NCBI GenBank assembly: GCA_025359185.1
Contig: JANYHF010000064.1
Span: forward strand, 1 to 64,000
Origin: Hyphomicrobiaceae bacterium
Lineage (GTDB): Bacteria; Pseudomonadota; Alphaproteobacteria; Rhizobiales; Hyphomicrobiaceae
Length of the DNA stretch: 64,000 nucleotides
Direction: 5' to 3'
How positions within the stretch are numbered: position 1 is the first letter of the stretch; each line of letters begins with the position of its first letter. Positions 1-8,441 of this stretch are shown here, piece after piece. The notes beneath the pieces were generated by a model. The model was not told the DNA's origin, ran no database searches, and was given only the letters and a program-made list of their open reading frames with translations. A program made the translations under genes and the position numbers.

Positions 1-13
1 ACCGCTTCGCGGC

Positions 14-105
14 GTGGCGATTTTGGCCGATGAGTGCGTTGCTCTTCCTAGCAAGCCATTTGGCTTGCGTCGTCGAGCGCCTGCTCCTCGGCCAAAATCG
101 CTCAC
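14..105. repeat. Nested inverted repeat (cruciform-like)
   Basis: A perfect 14-bp inverted repeat pairs 17-30 with 88-101, and a one-base bulge lets the stem continue outward by about four pairs. A second hairpin lies inside it, with 8-bp arms at 51-58 and 61-68 and a 2-base loop. No T-run follows, so an ordinary terminator is unlikely. It precedes a small HTH gene. It could be a dispersed palindromic repeat or a structured RNA; the sequence does not decide. Confidence 0.6.
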
Positions 106-166
106 GTCCAGCCCGAACCCATAACTGACGACAGGCCCTAGGCCCGACCTCAGCAAGTCCCGGATT

Positions 167-478
167 ATGACCGAGGATGAAAAACGAGAGCTGATCGCGT
201 CGGACCCGGACGCCAACCCAACGCTTGCGACCGACCCGCCGCAGCAGTGGTTCCGGTCGCCGCTGACCCGCACCCTGCGGCGCAAGCTCAAGCTGACTCA
301 GGTGGCTTTCGCGGCCCGCTATGGCATTCCGGTGTCGAGCATCCGCGACTGGGAGAAGCACCGCTACGAACCACAGCCGCTGGCCATGAGTTATCTGCTG
401 GTGATTGCTGGCGACCCGGAAGCAACCGCTAAAACCCATCCTGCGGAACGTGCCAAGTTGCCGCTGGCAGCGGAGTAA
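167..478 (+). CDS. Small helix-turn-helix protein, XRE/antitoxin-like
   Basis: A 103-residue protein. Residues 30-85 carry an HTH: an Arg/Lys-rich helix, then the LTQVAFAARYGIPVSSIRDWE segment typical of XRE and HigA/NadS-type antitoxins, where SxxxWE is the recognition helix. The fold suggests it binds DNA as a repressor or antitoxin. No toxin gene is visible beside it; coaA follows convergently after 11 bp, so a partner, if any, lies upstream of the window. The ATG at 167 is used; no strong ribosome-binding site is evident. DNA-binding role: good confidence. Antitoxin role: inference only. Confidence 0.7.
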   Translation: MTEDEKRELIASDPDANPTLATDPPQQWFRSPLTRTLRRKLKLTQVAFAARYGIPVSSIRDWEKHRYEPQPLAMSYLLVIAGDPEATAKTHPAERAKLPLAAE

Positions 479-489
479 CCCTCACAGAT

Positions 490-1503
490 TTACAGCCGCC
501 TGAGCTCTATCCGCTCAATCCGATGGCCCTTGCCTTTGACGAGGATGAGATCAGCGCGGGGCCGCGTCGGCAGGATATTGTCGTTGAAATTGAGGAGGTT
601 GATCGAGCGCCAGATGTCGAGGGCTTTGGCCCGGGCTTCGGCATCGGCAAGGCGGGCATAGCGGTGGAAATAGGCGGCGGGATCGCGGAAGGCGGTTTGG
701 CGCAGGCGTAGGAAGCGGGTGACGTACCAGTCTTCGAGCAGTTCCGGGGCGGCATCGAGGTAGATCGAGAAATCGAAATAGTCGGACACGAACGGGCTGG
801 CCTCGCCGCCTTTGCCAAGATGCGCTGGCTGGAGCACGTTCAACCCTTCGACAATCAGCACATCCGGGCGGTCGATGATGCGTTCCTCACCATCCAGCAC
901 GTCGTAGGAAAAGTGCGAATAGAGCGGCGCGGCGACGTTGGGGCGGCCCGCCTTCACGTCGTTGAGAAAGGCCATCAGCCGGTGTGTGTCGTAGCTTTCG
1001 GGGAACCCCTTTCGCTGCATCAGCCCCCGCTCTTCCAGCACCCGGTTGGGGAACAGGAAGCCGTCGGTGGTGATAAGTTCCACCCGCCGGTCCTCCGACC
1101 AGCGGGCCAGCAGCGCCTGCAACACACGGGCCGAGGTGCTCTTGCCAACGGCGACGCTGCCTGCGATGCCTAGAATGAACGGCATCTTGCCATCGGTCTT
1201 GCCGAAAAACGCCTGCCGTTCGTGATGCAGCCGCTGCGAGGCCTGCACCTGCAAATCCAGCAGCCGCGACAACGGCAGATAAATCTCCTCCACCTCCTTG
1301 CGGTACAGCCGTTGCGTGATGCCCGACATCCGCTCAATCTCGGTGTCGTCCAGCGTCATCGGCGTATCGGCCCGGAGCCGAGCCCATTCCTTGCGGGTGA
1401 AGCTCTGATAGGCCGAGAGGTTCGCGGGGGGCTGGGGCTTTACCGGCGCCTTGCGCGACCGTTGAAACGTTACCTTGCCGGTGGCCTTGCGCAGCCGCTT
1501 CAT
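490..1503 (-). CDS. coaA: Pantothenate kinase type I (CoaA)
   Basis: Phosphorylates pantothenate with ATP, the committed step of coenzyme A synthesis in the cytosol. The protein is about 337 residues, usual for type I CoaA. The P-loop GSVAVGKS is at about 115-122, preceded by a buried strand, and the [12 protein letters not shown] segment is the characteristic Walker-B-like region. The frame is open upstream to 1566, but the ATG at 1501-1503 has an AAAGGG site 7 bp before it and gives the family length, so it is preferred. In many Hyphomicrobiales coaA lies at the end of the his operon near hslV; here no his gene is visible and the nearby genes are small or toxin-antitoxin genes. Confidence 0.95.
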   Translation of the reverse strand: MKRLRKATGKVTFQRSRKAPVKPQPPANLSAYQSFTRKEWARLRADTPMTLDDTEIERMSGITQRLYRKEVEEIYLPLSRLLDLQVQASQRLHHERQAFFGKTDGKMPFILGIAGSVAVGKSTSARVLQALLARWSEDRRVELITTDGFLFPNRVLEERGLMQRKGFPESYDTHRLMAFLNDVKAGRPNVAAPLYSHFSYDVLDGEERIIDRPDVLIVEGLNVLQPAHLGKGGEASPFVSDYFDFSIYLDAAPELLEDWYVTRFLRLRQTAFRDPAAYFHRYARLADAEARAKALDIWRSINLLNFNDNILPTRPRADLILVKGKGHRIERIELRRL

Positions 1504-1637
1504 GGGTGAGCCCTTTGCCAGAGCTGCCAAGTTCCGACACAATGTTCGTGTAACGTTCTCATTCAATCATTCCGGCGGCCCGCCTCCAGAGCATCATCGC
1601 ACCGGCATGTGGTCAAGCATCATGGCATGAGTTGGTT

Positions 1638-1985
1638 ATGCTGGATTTAAGTCTCAATACTTCCGAAGCCGCATCCTTGGCGGAGATTCAGCCCCGGCAT
1701 ATGTCGGAGGCCAATGCCATCGATATCTGGATCGCGCGCTGGCTGCATGTGCGCCGCAAGGATATTTTGGCGCGCTACGGCTGCGATCCCAGGCGGCTGT
1801 ACGACATCTGGGAGGGGAAGCGGTTCCCGGCCAGCCGCGAGAAGGCGATGGCGCTGTTTGCGGCGCGATACCCCGGGTTGGACGGCCGCGCCGATACCAG
1901 TTTCCACCGCCGCATTCCCCGGCCGGGGCCTGTCGAGGGACAGCCGATGCTGTTTGAGCGGTTGCCCTTGGGCAAGAGATCTTGA
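1638..1985 (+). CDS. Conserved hypothetical protein, function unknown
   Basis: A protein of about 115 residues I cannot assign to a named family. The core has IDIWIARWLHVRRKDIL followed by YGCDPRRLYDIWEGKRFP, reminiscent of the helical DNA-contact segments of small HTH proteins (a regular Arg/Trp pattern and a DxRRLYDIWE helix). From memory, similar short proteins occur in Bradyrhizobium relatives, but I cannot verify this. There are no membrane segments or signal peptide. Possible starts are TTG 1632, ATG 1638 or ATG 1701; 1638 is chosen without a convincing ribosome-binding site. It is convergent with the toxin gene that follows 7 bp later. Confidence 0.6.
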   Translation: MLDLSLNTSEAASLAEIQPRHMSEANAIDIWIARWLHVRRKDILARYGCDPRRLYDIWEGKRFPASREKAMALFAARYPGLDGRADTSFHRRIPRPGPVEGQPMLFERLPLGKRS

Positions 1986-1992
1986 GAACACT

Positions 1993-2430
1993 TTATTGCG
2001 TTCGCGGAACTTGCCGGATGCCACTGGCAGAGTGCAACGCCAACAGCCGGTCACGAACAGATCTAAAGAAACCTGCCGGCAGGTGCCCGTAGGCAACGGT
2101 TTTTGGCGTCTTGCCTGGAACCGGTCTGAGGTCTGGCCCGGGCCAAGCGAAAAGGTTGGTTTCCGTGAGAAGGATCCAGGACCGGTCAGCGTCCAAGCCC
2201 AGACGCCGCTTAGTTTCTTGTGGTATTTCCATGGCCTGTGCCGGATCCAAAGGCGGCGAATGGGTCACTGGCAGCACGAGTACCGACGTCTTGCCATCGC
2301 GCAGAATTTGAGACAGCACAATGGTGACTGGCCGGTCCTTTGCACCTTCTTCCCGCCCCGAGTCATGCTCGTCTGCCCACAGATAGGCATAGCGTAAGAC
2401 GAGCCCTGGCAACGGGCTAGGAATGTCCAC
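1993..2430 (-). CDS. PemK/MazF-family toxin of a type II TA module
   Basis: A 145-residue protein resembling the alphaproteobacterial PemK-like growth inhibitors: PGLVLRYAYLWADEHDSG at the N-terminus, KDRPVTIVLS (the conserved KxRP strand), VLPVTHSPP, and a WILLTETNLFAWPGPDLRP core. MazF/PemK proteins are endoribonucleases that cleave mRNA. It starts with GTG at 2428-2430, only 3 bp after the antitoxin stop, so translation is probably coupled. The antitoxin precedes the toxin, the usual order. The downstream end is convergent with the hypothetical gene ending at 1985. Exact RNA target unknown. Confidence 0.85.
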   Translation of the reverse strand: MDIPSPLPGLVLRYAYLWADEHDSGREEGAKDRPVTIVLSQILRDGKTSVLVLPVTHSPPLDPAQAMEIPQETKRRLGLDADRSWILLTETNLFAWPGPDLRPVPGKTPKTVAYGHLPAGFFRSVRDRLLALHSASGIRQVPRTQ

Positions 2431-2433
2431 GGA

Positions 2434-2700
2434 TCACACGCTTGCCTTGGGATCATATTCGGCGTCAAAAGCAAGAGCCTCGGCGGCGGGCTCGGCAGCG
2501 CGGATCGCTTCAATCAGCTCGTCAGGCAGATCATGGGTGCGGTAGACTTGGCGGTCGCGGCGTTTCAATCGCTCGTATTCGGCGGCAGACAGTAACACCA
2601 GGTGGTCCCGGCCATGCTTAGTGATCGTCACCGGCTCGACGAGGGCTCGATCAGCAAACCGTCCAAAATTCCTGCCGACGTCAGCCGAAGTGGTTTTCAT
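2434..2700 (-). CDS. Phd/YefM-family antitoxin
   Basis: An 88-residue protein: an N-terminal Phd/YefM DNA-binding domain with MKTTSADVGRNFGRFADRAL and VTITKHGRDHLVLLSAAEYERL, then an acidic C-terminal tail of the kind that neutralises the toxin. The frame opens at 2727, but an ATG at 2698-2700 starts the family motif, and the upstream start would lie inside the palindromic operator (2723-2749), so 2700 is preferred. It forms a two-gene operon with the PemK-like toxin, and by family analogy should repress its own promoter, with repression stronger when toxin is bound. Confidence 0.85.
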   Translation of the reverse strand: MKTTSADVGRNFGRFADRALVEPVTITKHGRDHLVLLSAAEYERLKRRDRQVYRTHDLPDELIEAIRAAEPAAEALAFDAEYDPKASV

Positions 2701-2716
2701 GGCAGCCTTACCCGTA

Positions 2717-2749
2717 AATTGTACCATTCCCGTATAGTACGGTAATGGT
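2717..2749 (-). promoter_or_regulatory. TA promoter with palindromic operator
   Basis: Positions 2723-2734 and 2738-2749 form a 12-bp inverted repeat with one mismatch around a 3-bp centre (accattcccgta / tacggtaatggt). On the minus strand a TACAAT -10 box is at 2722-2717 and a weak TTACCG -35 at 2745-2740 with 17-bp spacing, so the palindrome occupies the spacer. This is the expected place for an autoregulatory Phd-type operator 22 bp upstream of the antitoxin ATG. Confidence 0.6.
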
Positions 2750-2788
2750 CGCCGACGTTCAAGGACGCGATTGCGGTGGCGATGGGGG

Positions 2789-2817
2789 CTTGCTGCGAGC
2801 CAAGGGCGTGCCTAACT
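2789..2817 (+). promoter_or_regulatory. Candidate sigma-32 promoter of hslV
   Basis: CTTG at 2789-2792 and CCTAACT at 2811-2817 are separated by 18 bp, close to the alphaproteobacterial RpoH pattern CTTG-N17/18-CYTATNT. It lies about 35 bp before the hslV start. HslVU is a classic heat-shock protease, which supports the assignment. Confidence 0.45.
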
Positions 2818-2852
2818 GTTGTGCGAACCCACGAACCGTATGAGACCTTTGC

Positions 2853-3416
2853 ATGACCGGCCGCGACTCCTCCTCCATCCTCTGGCACGGCACCACCATC
2901 CTCACCGTGCGCAAGGGTGGCAAGGTCATCGTCGCCGGTGACGGCCAGGTTAGCGTTGGCGCGACCGTGATGAAGGCCAACGCCCGTAAGGTGCGCACGC
3001 TTGGCAAAGGCAATGTCATCGGCGGGTTTGCGGGCGCCACAGCCGATGCGTTCACGCTGTTTGAGCGGCTGGAAGCCAAGCTGGAACAGTACCCGGAACA
3101 GCTCACGCGCGCCTGCGTGGAGCTGGCAAAAGATTGGCGCACCGACCGCTATCTGCGCCGCCTCGAAGCCATGATGCTGGTCGCCGACAAATCCGTGTCC
3201 CTCGTACTCACCGGCACCGGCGACGTGCTGGAGCCCGAAGGCGGTGTCATGGGCATCGGCTCGGGCGGTACTTATGCTTTGGCAGCGGCGCGGGCGCTGA
3301 TGGATACGCCCGCGACGGCAGAGGAGATCGCGCGAAAAGCCATGGCGATTGCGGCAGATATTTGTGTGTACACGAACACAAATGTGATCGTTGAGCAGCT
3401 GGAGAGCACACGGTGA
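2853..3416 (+). CDS. hslV: ATP-dependent protease peptidase subunit HslV
   Basis: A 187-residue N-terminal-nucleophile threonine peptidase that forms the proteolytic core docked to the HslU unfoldase in the cytosol. The catalytic Thr is expected at residue 14 ([14 protein letters not shown]), giving a 13-residue propeptide, as usual in alphaproteobacteria. The [21 protein letters not shown] stretch and [14 protein letters not shown] near the C-terminus are family signatures. A candidate heat-shock promoter lies upstream. Unusually, hslU does not follow directly: a palindromic repeat and an unrelated methyltransferase gene (3530-4366) lie between, so the normally adjacent pair is split by about 1 kb. 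Confidence 0.96.
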   Translation: MTGRDSSSILWHGTTILTVRKGGKVIVAGDGQVSVGATVMKANARKVRTLGKGNVIGGFAGATADAFTLFERLEAKLEQYPEQLTRACVELAKDWRTDRYLRRLEAMMLVADKSVSLVLTGTGDVLEPEGGVMGIGSGGTYALAAARALMDTPATAEEIARKAMAIAADICVYTNTNVIVEQLESTR

Positions 3417-3428
3417 TGGCCACTCAAT

Positions 3429-3516
3429 GTAGGTTGGGTCAGGCCTTCGCGCGACCCAACACCTGAATCCCAAGTGGCTTACATGTTGGGTCGCGCGAAG
3501 GCTTGACCCAACCTAC
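3429..3516. repeat. Palindromic REP-like repeat pair
   Basis: Two 33-bp arms, 3429-3461 and 3484-3516, are inverted copies with about one mismatch. Each arm is itself a hairpin of the TTGGGTC ... GACCCAA type. Similar GTAGGTTGGGT units are common dispersed repeats in proteobacterial genomes (from memory). The pair sits exactly between hslV and the inserted methyltransferase gene and may act as an mRNA stabiliser or partial terminator. Confidence 0.8.
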
Positions 3517-3529
3517 TTTCAAAGGCGTG

Positions 3530-4366
3530 ATGACCGCCACACCAAACAGAGAGTCAGTCTTGCAGAATGCGCCCGAACAGCCCTCCGATTTCTACACATT
3601 GCGATATTCAACCGCACTGAATGATCTGCACGTTACAGTGTTTTCGGAGGTCTACGACGACTATTTCGGCCAGAGCAGCCTGATGTCCACGGCGGACTAT
3701 GATCGTGTCTCCGGTTGGCTGGAAGCAAATGATACGCACACAGTTCTGGATGTCGGATGTGGGGGTGGCGCCCCTTCACTGCGTCTTGCCGAGCGGACCG
3801 GCTGTTCCGTCGTCGGTGTCGATGCCAGTCCGCAAGCCATCGAATTGGCCAACAACCGCGCATCGGCTTCGACACACAGAGTTCGATTTCTTCAGCACAA
3901 CGCCAGCATCGCGCTGCCATTTGCTGATGGCACATTTGATGGCCTCATTTGTCTGGATGCTCTGGCGCATTTGCGGGACCACCAATCAGTGTTCATCGAA
4001 TGGTCGCGAGTGTTGAAGCGGCATGGCTACGTAGTGTTCACGAACAATCTCATCACTGGTCCCATATCAAATGAGGAGGTCGCGGCACGAACGCCGTCAG
4101 GATATTTCGAGTTCGCGATACCAGGTTCGGACGAGCATTTTCTAGGGCAAGCAGGTTTTAAATGGACGCTTACGGCAGACCTGACACCATCGTTGACTGC
4201 GCTTGCGTTGCGTCACTGTAAGGCCCGCGAACGACATGCCCTTGAGTTGCGTGCTCTCGAAGGAGACGCCATGTTCGAGGTGCAAAATCATTATCGCGCG
4301 GTGATGGAGCGTCTGGTGCGAGAGCGGCGTCTTTCGCATTTTGCCTACGTGGCTCAGAAAAACTAG
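3530..4366 (+). CDS. Class I SAM-dependent methyltransferase
   Basis: About 278 residues. The SAM-binding glycine-rich loop VLDVGCGGG is at about 72-80, followed by an acidic strand end (VVGVDAS) and the LPFADGTFDGLICLDAL motif, typical of UbiE/small-molecule methyltransferases. Substrate unknown. The ATG at 3530, after an AAAGGCG site, is preferred over the open frame at 3503, which would begin inside the repeat. The gene lies between hslV and hslU, and its less GC-rich codons (ttt, aat, cat) contrast with its neighbours, consistent with insertion by transfer. It reads in the same direction as hslU, so it could share transcripts with it. Confidence 0.85.
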   Translation: MTATPNRESVLQNAPEQPSDFYTLRYSTALNDLHVTVFSEVYDDYFGQSSLMSTADYDRVSGWLEANDTHTVLDVGCGGGAPSLRLAERTGCSVVGVDASPQAIELANNRASASTHRVRFLQHNASIALPFADGTFDGLICLDALAHLRDHQSVFIEWSRVLKRHGYVVFTNNLITGPISNEEVAARTPSGYFEFAIPGSDEHFLGQAGFKWTLTADLTPSLTALALRHCKARERHALELRALEGDAMFEVQNHYRAVMERLVRERRLSHFAYVAQKN

Positions 4367-4416
4367 TATCCAAACACTTCAATAATTGATGATCCGTGAA
4401 TTGTGAGTTTCCAACA

Positions 4417-5727
4417 GTGACCACCTTCTCCCCCCGCGAAATCGTCTCCGAGCTGGACCGCTTCATTGTCGGGCAATCCGACGCCAAGCGCGCCGTCGCC
4501 ATTGCGCTGCGCAACCGCTGGCGGCGTTTGCAGCTCGATGAGGAGATGCGCGACGAGGTGCTGCCCAAAAACATCCTGATGATTGGGCCGACCGGCGTCG
4601 GCAAGACCGAGATCGCGCGGCGGCTGGCGAAACTGGCGGGTGCGCCGTTCCTCAAGGTGGAGGCGACCAAGTTCACCGAAGTTGGCTATGTCGGCCGCGA
4701 TGTGGACCAAATCGTCCGGGATCTGCTGGAAATTGGGATTGGGCTGGTGCGGGAAGCCAAGCGCAAGGAGGTGAAGGCACGGGCGCATCTCAATGCCGAG
4801 GAGCGCGTGGTCACTGCGCTGGTTGGGGCGGGTGCGTCGGAAAACACCAAGGACACGTTCCGCAAGAAGCTGCGCGCCGGGGAACTGAACGACAAGGAAA
4901 TCGAAGTGCAGGTCGCTGATTCTGGAGGCGGCGGGATGCCGTCGTTTGACATTCCTGGGATGCCGGGCGGCCAAATCGGCATGATCAATCTCAGCGAGAT
5001 GATGGGCAAGGCCTTTGGTGGGCGCACGAAAACGCGGCGCACGACGGTTACCGAAAGCTACGAGCTCTTGATCAACGAGGAGAGCGACAAGTTGCTCGAT
5101 CACGAGCAGATCGTGCAGGAAGCGATCCGCAGTGTCGAGAACAACGGCATTGTGTTCCTCGACGAGATCGACAAGATCTGTGCACGGTCGGAGCGGGCGG
5201 GTGGCGATGTCAGCCGCGAGGGCGTGCAGCGCGATCTGCTGCCGATCATCGAGGGCACGACCGTCGCCACCAAGCACGGGCCGGTAAAAACTGACCACGT
5301 CCTGTTCATCGCGTCGGGCGCGTTCCATGTCGCCAAGCCGAGCGATCTTTTGCCCGAGCTGCAAGGCCGGCTGCCGATCCGCGTCGAACTGAAGGCGCTC
5401 GACAGGGATGACTTGCGGCGTATCCTGACTGAACCACACGCCTCCCTTATCAAGCAATATGTGGTGCTGTTGGCGACCGAGGGCGTCACTTTGGACTTCA
5501 CGCCCGACGGCATCGACGCCATCGCCGATATCGCTGTGCTCGTGAACGGCAGCATCGAGAACATCGGTGCCCGCCGCTTACAGACGGTGATGGAGCGCGT
5601 GCTGGACAAGATTAGTTTCGAGGCGGCGGACCGCTCTGGCGAAAAGGTAGTGATCGATGCCGCGCATGTGCAAAAGCATGTCGGTGACCTCGCCAAGAAC
5701 ACCGATCTCAGCAAGTTCATCCTGTAG
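4417..5727 (+). CDS. hslU: HslU, ATPase subunit of HslVU protease
   Basis: A 436-residue AAA+ unfoldase that feeds proteins to HslV. It begins with [19 protein letters not shown], the canonical N-terminus, from GTG 4417; the longer GTG at 4396 would add seven residues not found in the family. Walker A GPTGVGKT is at 57-64 and Walker B VFLDEID near 246-252, with the I-domain between (about 110-225, including the Gly-rich [15 protein letters not shown] loop). The C-terminus DLSKFIL matches the conserved tail that docks into HslV. Full length, no defects seen. Confidence 0.97.
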   Translation: MTTFSPREIVSELDRFIVGQSDAKRAVAIALRNRWRRLQLDEEMRDEVLPKNILMIGPTGVGKTEIARRLAKLAGAPFLKVEATKFTEVGYVGRDVDQIVRDLLEIGIGLVREAKRKEVKARAHLNAEERVVTALVGAGASENTKDTFRKKLRAGELNDKEIEVQVADSGGGGMPSFDIPGMPGGQIGMINLSEMMGKAFGGRTKTRRTTVTESYELLINEESDKLLDHEQIVQEAIRSVENNGIVFLDEIDKICARSERAGGDVSREGVQRDLLPIIEGTTVATKHGPVKTDHVLFIASGAFHVAKPSDLLPELQGRLPIRVELKALDRDDLRRILTEPHASLIKQYVVLLATEGVTLDFTPDGIDAIADIAVLVNGSIENIGARRLQTVMERVLDKISFEAADRSGEKVVIDAAHVQKHVGDLAKNTDLSKFIL

Positions 5728-5924
5728 GCGAAATGCAAAACCTTAGGGTGGGCTGAGCAATCCGGCAAATATCTCGTATTTTGCAACCAGCGCGGCCATT
5801 TCGCCGCCGGAATGTATAAGGTTCTGACGGTCACGGACTAGACGCCGCCACGCCAGCAGCTATCCTGGCGGTCTTTAGCGGGCCGGTCCTATGGCCGGTT
5901 CGCGCGACTGCCGGGATATCTGCG

Positions 5925-6893
5925 ATGACCTTCAAAAACAAAAAGCTGCTAGTAACGCGGCGGCTGCCGGCGGCGGTGCTGGCCCGGGCAGCACGCGACT
6001 ACGACGCGATGTTGAACGCCGATGATACTCTGTACAGCGCAGAAATGCTGCTTACCAAAGCGCAGGACGCGGACGCCGCGCTGATCTGCCTCTCGGAGAA
6101 ATTCACGGGCGAGGTGATCGCGGCGCTGCCCGAGCGGCTGCGCATCGTCTCCACGGTCTCGGTCGGCACCGACCACATCGACCTTGATGCTGCGCGCAGG
6201 CGGGGCGTCCGCGTCGGCAACGCCCCGCACGGTGTTACCATCGCCACGGCCGAGATTGCCATGCTACTGATCCTGGCCTGTGCCCGCCGCGCCCCTGAAG
6301 GCCAACAGCTGATCGTCCAGCATCAATGGGAGGGATGGTCGCCAACCTTCATGCTTGGCCAGCGGCTGGATGGCAAAGCGCTCGGCATACTTGGCCTCGG
6401 CAAGATCGGCCAGGCGCTCGCCCGGCGTGCCCGCGCATTCGATATGGAGATCCACTATCACAACCGCCAACGGCTGCCGGAAGCCGAGGAGGCGGGCGCT
6501 GTCTACCACGCTAGTACCGAAAGCCTGTTCCGCGCCGCCGACATTCTCTCGCTCAATGCACCTGCCACGCCCGCGACCAAATACATCCTGCGCGCCGAAA
6601 CCATCGCCTGGCTGAAGCCCGGCGCCATCGTCATCAACACCGCGCGGGGCGACCTCGTGCAGGATGCCGATCTGATCGCCGCGCTGAAGACCGGCCGGGC
6701 CGGCTATGCGGGCCTCGACGTGTTCGAGGGCGAGCCGAACATACACAAGGATTACATCGGCTTACCCAACGTCATGCTGTTGCCGCACATGGGCTCGGCA
6801 ACCATCGAAGCGCGCAACCAGATGGGCTTTGAAGCGCTCGATAACATCGATGCGTTCTTTGCCGGCCGCGCGCTGCCGTTCGCGGTTGTGTGA
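5925..6893 (+). CDS. D-2-hydroxyacid dehydrogenase family protein
   Basis: A 322-residue NAD(P)-dependent oxidoreductase of the 2-hydroxyacid dehydrogenase family (glyoxylate/hydroxypyruvate reductase-like). The Rossmann motif GLGKIG is at 157-162; the catalytic triad is Arg241 (NTARGD), Glu270 (FEGEP) and His288 (LPHMGSAT). The probable reaction is reversible reduction of a 2-keto acid such as glyoxylate, hydroxypyruvate or 2-ketogluconate; specificity cannot be read from sequence alone. It stands alone, about 200 bp after hslU, and is followed by a dispersed repeat. Confidence 0.9.
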   Translation: MTFKNKKLLVTRRLPAAVLARAARDYDAMLNADDTLYSAEMLLTKAQDADAALICLSEKFTGEVIAALPERLRIVSTVSVGTDHIDLDAARRRGVRVGNAPHGVTIATAEIAMLLILACARRAPEGQQLIVQHQWEGWSPTFMLGQRLDGKALGILGLGKIGQALARRARAFDMEIHYHNRQRLPEAEEAGAVYHASTESLFRAADILSLNAPATPATKYILRAETIAWLKPGAIVINTARGDLVQDADLIAALKTGRAGYAGLDVFEGEPNIHKDYIGLPNVMLLPHMGSATIEARNQMGFEALDNIDAFFAGRALPFAVV

Positions 6894-6928
6894 GGAAAGA
6901 CACGAAGGGTTGGTTCCCGGAAATTTCC

Positions 6929-7071
6929 GTCATCCCGTGAGCGGCGCAGCGATTCTTCATCGGCGCGCCGCAGAAACGGGATCTTGTCAGAGAGACGGGT
7001 GCACGTGCCGCGAGAAAGTTCCCCGATCCGCGCCGCTCTATAAGGATGCTGCGGCGCATCCGGGACGACGG
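6929..7071. repeat. Dispersed intergenic repeat (GTCATCCCG family)
   Basis: Two half-elements facing each other: one begins GTCATCCCG at 6929 and runs through a GCGCAGCG...CGCCGCAG hairpin to GGGATC; the other runs from GATCCG near 7025 to CCGGGACGACGG at 7071. The same pair recurs at 14087-14203, 25381-25738 (several copies) and 40993-41136, always between genes. This fills most of the 330-bp gap after the dehydrogenase. Confidence 0.8.
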
Positions 7072-7224
7072 TGGCGGTCGTAATTCCAGGTGGACCCTTT
7101 GCACTCATTGTCCGCGACAATTTGCCCATTTGGTGCTAGCGTTGTGGTCATCGGGGTCTGGTCCGGCGTGATCGGCGCGCGGGCTTGGTGACATGTGAAC
7201 CGGATCAACTCGGGAGCACTGACC

Positions 7225-8115
7225 ATGGCGAACCTGGACATCATTCTGCCTGTCGCGCATTCGGACACCTTGCCGGTCGTACGCAAAATCACGGCCGCCG
7301 ACCTTATGGATGTGTTGACGAAAGGCCTCGCCGATTTCTGGGCCATGCCGACCCATGTGGTATTTCTCGGCCTGATCTACCCCATCGTGGGCGTGCTGCT
7401 TGGCCGCGCGAGTTTTGGCTACGACGTTGTGCCGCTGTTGTTTCCCATGGCCGCCGGTTTCGCGATCCTCGGGCCGATTGCGGCCATCGGCCTCTATGAA
7501 CTAAGCCGGCGGCGGGAACTCGGGCTTGACACCAGCTGGTGGCACGCCTTCGATATTCTGCATTCGCCCTCACGGGCCGCCATTGCGGCGCTGGGCGGGC
7601 TGCTGTTGTTCATCTTCTTCCTGTGGATCGCGACAGCGAACGAGATCTACGTGAGCAATTTCGGCTCGGTGGAACCCGCGTCCTGGTGGGTGTTCGCCAG
7701 AGAGGTGCTGACCACGCCAGCGGGCCACAACCTGATCATCGCAGGTAACGCCGCCGGGGCCGTGTTCGCGATCGCAACCTTCATCCTTAGCGTCGTCTCG
7801 TTCCCGCTGCTGCTGGACCGGAACGTTGGCCTCACCACCGCCATGCTGACGAGCGTGCGGGCGGTACTGCTGAACCCGCTGGTGATGGTGCTCTGGGGGC
7901 TAATCATTGCGGTGAGTCTCGCCGTTGGCTTCCTCCTGTTCTTCTTCGGTCTCGCCATCATCGTGCCGGTTCTCGGTCATTCGACTTGGCATCTGTACCG
8001 GAAATTGGTCGAGCCCGATCTCAGCCCGCGCCCGGACTATGTCCCCAGCGAAAACGGCGTGCGCTATGGCGCCGATTTCCCAGCGAACTTGTTTACGAAG
8101 CATCGGAGGTCATGA
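7225..8115 (+). CDS. DUF2189 integral membrane protein
   Basis: About 296 residues with roughly six hydrophobic segments. The N-terminal VRKITAADLMDVLTKGLADF, then WAMPTHVVFLGLIYPIVGVL, matches the DUF2189 family of predicted inner-membrane proteins with unknown function. The start is moved from GTG 7195 to ATG 7225, which has GGGAG 9 bp upstream. It has no operon partner: a repeat lies upstream and a convergent TA module downstream (8-bp gap). Confidence 0.85.
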   Translation: MANLDIILPVAHSDTLPVVRKITAADLMDVLTKGLADFWAMPTHVVFLGLIYPIVGVLLGRASFGYDVVPLLFPMAAGFAILGPIAAIGLYELSRRRELGLDTSWWHAFDILHSPSRAAIAALGGLLLFIFFLWIATANEIYVSNFGSVEPASWWVFAREVLTTPAGHNLIIAGNAAGAVFAIATFILSVVSFPLLLDRNVGLTTAMLTSVRAVLLNPLVMVLWGLIIAVSLAVGFLLFFFGLAIIVPVLGHSTWHLYRKLVEPDLSPRPDYVPSENGVRYGADFPANLFTKHRRS

Positions 8116-8123
8116 TTCGGCAT

Positions 8124-8441
8124 TCAAGCTGGCGCCTGTTCGATTGGAGTCACGGAGAGCCGGAAACCCAAAGTCGCCAGAACCTGCATAAGAGTTGCCA
8201 ACTCCGGATTGCCCTTCGGCGACAGCGCCCGATAGAGGTTTTCCCGCGATAACCCTGCATCTTTGGCAAATTGTGTCATACCACGCGCACGGGCGACGAC
8301 ACCGAGACCATCCGCGATGAAAGCGGGATCGCCGGACGCAAAGACTTCTGAGAGATAGGCCGCAATCCCCTCCTCAGTCTCAAGAAACTCGGCTGTATCG
8401 TAAGTGTGAGTCTCCAGTGTCATCTGGTTTAGTCCTTCCAT
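8124..8441 (-). CDS. HigA-like antitoxin / putative addiction module antidote
   Basis: A 105-residue protein with a Cro/CI-type HTH in its centre: VARARGMTQFAKDAGLSREN, then LYRALSPKGNPELATLMQVLATLGFRL, typical of the probable addiction-module antidote family paired with RelE/HigB-like toxins. It starts at ATG 8441 (or 8423), overlapping the end of the upstream toxin gene by 13 bp, so the two are translationally coupled in toxin-first order as in higBA. It should bind the toxin and repress the shared promoter. Confidence 0.87.
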   Translation of the reverse strand: MEGLNQMTLETHTYDTAEFLETEEGIAAYLSEVFASGDPAFIADGLGVVARARGMTQFAKDAGLSRENLYRALSPKGNPELATLMQVLATLGFRLSVTPIEQAPA

